Assembly: GCA_007859835.1 (NCBI GenBank)
Contig: SJPJ01000001.1
Location: 8,160,329-8,224,328 of the forward strand
Length of the DNA: 64,000 bases
Direction of reading: 5' to 3'
Source: Novipirellula herctigrandis
GTDB lineage: Bacteria; Planctomycetota; Planctomycetia; Pirellulales; Pirellulaceae
Shown piece after piece: positions 61,724 to 64,000 of this stretch. The notes beneath the pieces are model-generated. The model was not told where the DNA came from. It ran no database searches and saw only the letters and a program-made list of their open reading frames with translations. Positions within the stretch are counted from its first letter, which is position 1, and every line of letters starts with the position of its first letter. Position numbers and translations under genes: made by a program.

Positions 61724-63283
61724 ATGAATCAGCAGCTTCTTGATCAGACGGGCAGACATCGCCCACTAGCCAGAATCCTAATCGTTTCGTTTGCCGCTGC
61801 CCTTTGCCTTGTGACTTACACGGTGAAGGGAGACGAAACGGAGGTGTCGCTGGGCACATCTGCTCCTGCTCCAACCAAATCAGAAAAAGATGCCGAGGTG
61901 GATGCAATCAAGGGGCAGATTGCTAAGTATCTGCGTTCGGTTGACGACGCAGACACGCAGTTGGCGTCCGAGGTTTGGCTGAGCTCCCCGGAGGTTTCAT
62001 TCATTCAGCCTCGGGGGCATCAGCACGGCTGGAAGCAGGTGAAGCGGAGTTTCTATGAGCAGACGATGGGAGGCAATTTCTCTGAACGCACACTGCGGAT
62101 CATTGGCGACGTGTCCGTTCACGTCTACGGAGATACTGCCTGGGCTGAGTTCTACTGGGACTTCAAAGCCAAGTTCGAGGAGGACGGGAAGACGCTGAAC
62201 ACCAAGGGCCGGGAAACCCAAATCTTCCGCAAAGTGGCGGGGGATTGGCGGTTGGTCCACGTCCATTACTCGGGTATGCCGGTAAAGGGTGAAGAGAAAG
62301 CGTGTTGTCCGAGCGCTGCACTCAAGACACCACAACTTGCCATTGAACTTCCTGCCGAGTACAAGAATCCTGATGGCATGACGATTCAGGATGGATTGAT
62401 TTGGCTAGTCGTCAACAATGGCGTGCAAGATGCGCCAAGTTGTATCGTGAAGATAACGGCTGACAATAAGCTAGAGAAGGTCATTGACCTTCCCGTAAAT
62501 CCAGATACAGGGATAGTCAGTGCTCTATGTTTGGTTTTTGCCTCTGACGGACATTTGTATGTCTCAGATAACCAGAATATCAAGGGCAAAAAGGAACATG
62601 GGCAATCACGAATACTGCGTGTCGTGATGGAAGATGGCAAAGCTACTGGCGTTGAAGTCGTGGCTACTGGAGTCAACAAAGCCAATGGTGTTGCTGCAAA
62701 GGGCGACAGCCTTTTTGTTAATGAGTCGAGCTTTGGTGCGGCAGTCCCAACAATCAGTGGAACTTATCAGTTCAACTTATCTGATTTGAAGGCTGATGAT
62801 CCCGTTAGAGTAGATGGCACGGCAAACGATCCACATGTTATTCTCACAATGGAGTCAGAGGGTAAGTATCCTATTGGAGCGAATGGAATTTGTTTTGACG
62901 GCGAAGGCAACATGTATGTTTCGAACTTTGCTGATTGCGAGATTTGGAAAGTCGCTTTCTCTGAAGCAGGCAAAGCCCAAAAGGGGGCGCTCTTTGCTAA
63001 GGTCGATTGCGCTGAGAGTGTTGGCGGGATGCAATATGATGGCAAGGGGGAAATTTGGTTTGCCGACTTTGATGGTTGTGCTGTTGGCAAAGTATGCGTG
63101 AAGAGCGGGGAGTCATGCTTGGTAGCAAAGAACGCTCCTTGCGATGGAGTTAATGGAGAGTTGGATGCCCCGTCTGAGTGCATTAGGTTTGGAAACAAAG
63201 TCTATGTCTCCAATGTTGACATCACACTTGGACCTAACATCGCTGACGAAACTCATACAATCTCCGTGATTGATCTCGATTAA
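61724..63283 (+). CDS. Exported SnoaL-like + SMP-30/NHL-type propeller fusion
   Basis: 519 residues. Membrane-signal segment 'ILIVSFAAALCLVTYTVKG'. Residues ~60-190 are a SnoaL/NTF2-like cone ('IAKYLRSVDDADTQLASEVW', 'SVHVYGDTAWAEFYWDFKAK', 'QIFRKVAGDWRLVHVHYSGM'). Residues ~205-519 are an SMP-30/gluconolactonase-like propeller ('EYKNPDGMTIQDGLIWLVVN', 'ALCLVFASDGHLYVSDNQN', 'GANGICFDGEGNMYVSNFAD', 'GGMQYDGKGEIWFADFDGCA', 'DAPSECIRFGNKVYVSNVDI'). From about 62330 onward the codons turn visibly AT-richer, so the propeller may have a separate origin. The junction 'EKACCPSAALK' marks the switch. Function unknown. Confidence 0.75.
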   Translation: MNQQLLDQTGRHRPLARILIVSFAAALCLVTYTVKGDETEVSLGTSAPAPTKSEKDAEVDAIKGQIAKYLRSVDDADTQLASEVWLSSPEVSFIQPRGHQHGWKQVKRSFYEQTMGGNFSERTLRIIGDVSVHVYGDTAWAEFYWDFKAKFEEDGKTLNTKGRETQIFRKVAGDWRLVHVHYSGMPVKGEEKACCPSAALKTPQLAIELPAEYKNPDGMTIQDGLIWLVVNNGVQDAPSCIVKITADNKLEKVIDLPVNPDTGIVSALCLVFASDGHLYVSDNQNIKGKKEHGQSRILRVVMEDGKATGVEVVATGVNKANGVAAKGDSLFVNESSFGAAVPTISGTYQFNLSDLKADDPVRVDGTANDPHVILTMESEGKYPIGANGICFDGEGNMYVSNFADCEIWKVAFSEAGKAQKGALFAKVDCAESVGGMQYDGKGEIWFADFDGCAVGKVCVKSGESCLVAKNAPCDGVNGELDAPSECIRFGNKVYVSNVDITLGPNIADETHTISVIDLD

Positions 63284-63509
63284 GTGCTGCTTGGCATATC
63301 CGAAGGAAGTGCTCTTCCGCCACAACGCTTCGCCTGTGATGCTCACAATGGCCTCATAGGCGAGACTTTGGATCGACTCGTCTTCGAGCTTCCTTCTCAA
63401 TGAGGGAACGGCCTCGAATGGCTAACGAGCTGAGTTGTCCAAGAGTTCAGCCTGAATGACCCTGAATTCCATAGTCGCTCTTCTTTATGGAAGCCAAATA
63501 ACTTCAGAT
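63284..63509. other. Short intergenic region with a possible HEAT-repeat scrap
   Basis: On the minus strand ~63415-63320 reads 'FEAVPSLRRKLEDESIQSLA' and 'YEAIVSITGEALW', which resembles one HEAT-type helical repeat. Too short to call a gene. Confidence 0.3.
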
Positions 63510-63962
63510 TCACCTACGCCAGCTTGAAAGAGGTTTGCAAATCGAGATCCAAAAAATCCGCCGTGGGAAAAAATGGACGAGCCGTAGGGTCGCCACAATG
63601 GCTTGCAAATTGCAGGTAAGCTCAGGGCTTATGGCGATCGCCTTACCCTGTGGCACCGCCTTGGATAACCGAAATGTAAAGTAGCCTGAACCAGACCCTC
63701 GATCCACGACCGTTTCGGTTCCCTTGAGTTCCAACGCCTGCACAACTGCTTCTGACTTTTGCCATTCCGCTCGATCTGAACGCTCAAGGAACTTGATGTA
63801 ATCCTGGACTTCTTCGAACGGCTTCAGCTTCGTCTTGTCGATTCCGGCCTTGCTGAGTGGGCATTCGATGGGAGGAAGAGCTTGAGTGTCGTCAGCAGCC
63901 TGAATACTGGAGCAGCTTTCAAGGGTTAAAAACGTGACAATGATAGTGGCTAGACGCACCAT
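63510..63962 (-). pseudogene. Exported class I methyltransferase, truncated
   Basis: From ATG 63962 a signal-like segment ('MVRLATIIVTFLTLESC') precedes 'EEVQDYIKFLERSDRAEWQK', 'SEAVVQALELKGTETVVDRG' and 'SGSGYFTFRLSKAVPQGKAI', the SAM-binding motif I of class I methyltransferases (here DRGSGSG rather than D-x-G-x-G-x-G). After 'AISPE' the sequence becomes unrelated and stops at 63510. Motifs II-IV are missing, so only ~115 genuine residues remain. Planctomycetes have intact exported homologues of ~250 residues. Confidence 0.6.
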
Positions 63963-64000
63963 GCCCCAACACCGGACAGATGGCAACAGGTTTGACAGTC

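Noticed and set aside
1-64000. tRNA, rRNA and riboswitch genes
   Set aside because: No cloverleaf-like or rRNA-like stretch was recognised on reading; a dedicated covariance search would be needed to exclude small RNAs.

Overview
This 64 kb window looks like chromosome of a marine-type planctomycete (Planctomycetota, probably Pirellulaceae/Rhodopirellula-like). The reasons are a giant DUF4347/cadherin-like protein with an LE-D-RVL N-terminal motif, a sulfatase, Tat- or lipobox-tagged periplasmic beta-propeller proteins, long gene spacers and many degraded genes. No rRNA or tRNA gene was seen.

Layout. 1-12288 (-): the N-terminal ~4,096 residues of a giant surface or secreted protein that runs off the left edge. 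It contains DUF4347, two LamG-like domains, a TolB/PD40 propeller, delta-60 repeats and many cadherin-like domains, including a recent 314-residue higher-order repeat. 12.3-15.2 kb: a porin relic and an exported D-aminoacylase-type amidohydrolase. 15.7-17.7 kb: a defence-gene graveyard with fragments of HsdM, an XRE regulator, DUF1016/YhcG and a PglX-like methylase, plus a membrane-protein relic and a possible transposase relic. 18.3-29.7 kb (+): a subtype I-C CRISPR-Cas operon in the order cas5-cas8c-cas7-cas3-cas4-cas1-cas2, followed by an array of 49 identical 35-bp repeats. cas2 carries one in-frame TAA at codon 35. Three spacers hit the same short coding stretch, and the variant spacer differs only at synonymous positions.

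30-42 kb (+): a secreted clan-A glycoside hydrolase, phosphoenolpyruvate carboxylase, and a three-gene type I secretion cluster (ABC protein, HlyD-type adaptor, TolC-type outer-membrane lipoprotein). Every ATPase motif of the ABC protein is degenerate. 42.4-50.7 kb (+): a 1,423-residue sulfatase fusion with an internally duplicated C-terminal module, a shortened arylsulfotransferase-like protein, a membrane protein with a collagen-like Gly-X-Y tract, and a Tat-exported propeller. 50.7-64 kb: mixed small genes. These are an endonuclease/exonuclease/phosphatase protein, a DsbA-DoxX-AlkB operon, a CIA30-propeller protein, a HAD phosphatase, a lipoprotein serpin, an alpha/beta hydrolase and a SnoaL/SMP-30 fusion. 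Relics of an excisionase-type HTH, RibD/DHFR, Rrf2 and a methyltransferase are scattered among them.

How the genes work together. The Cas genes form one overlapping operon beside their array, and Cas5 is expected to process crRNA because no cas6 is present. The HlyD and TolC proteins would form an export conduit with the ABC protein as inner-membrane part, probably needing an active ATPase partner from elsewhere. The sulfatase, glycoside hydrolase, sulfotransferase-like protein and propellers fit a life degrading sulfated polysaccharides. All family calls come from reading motifs by eye; no database search was run.
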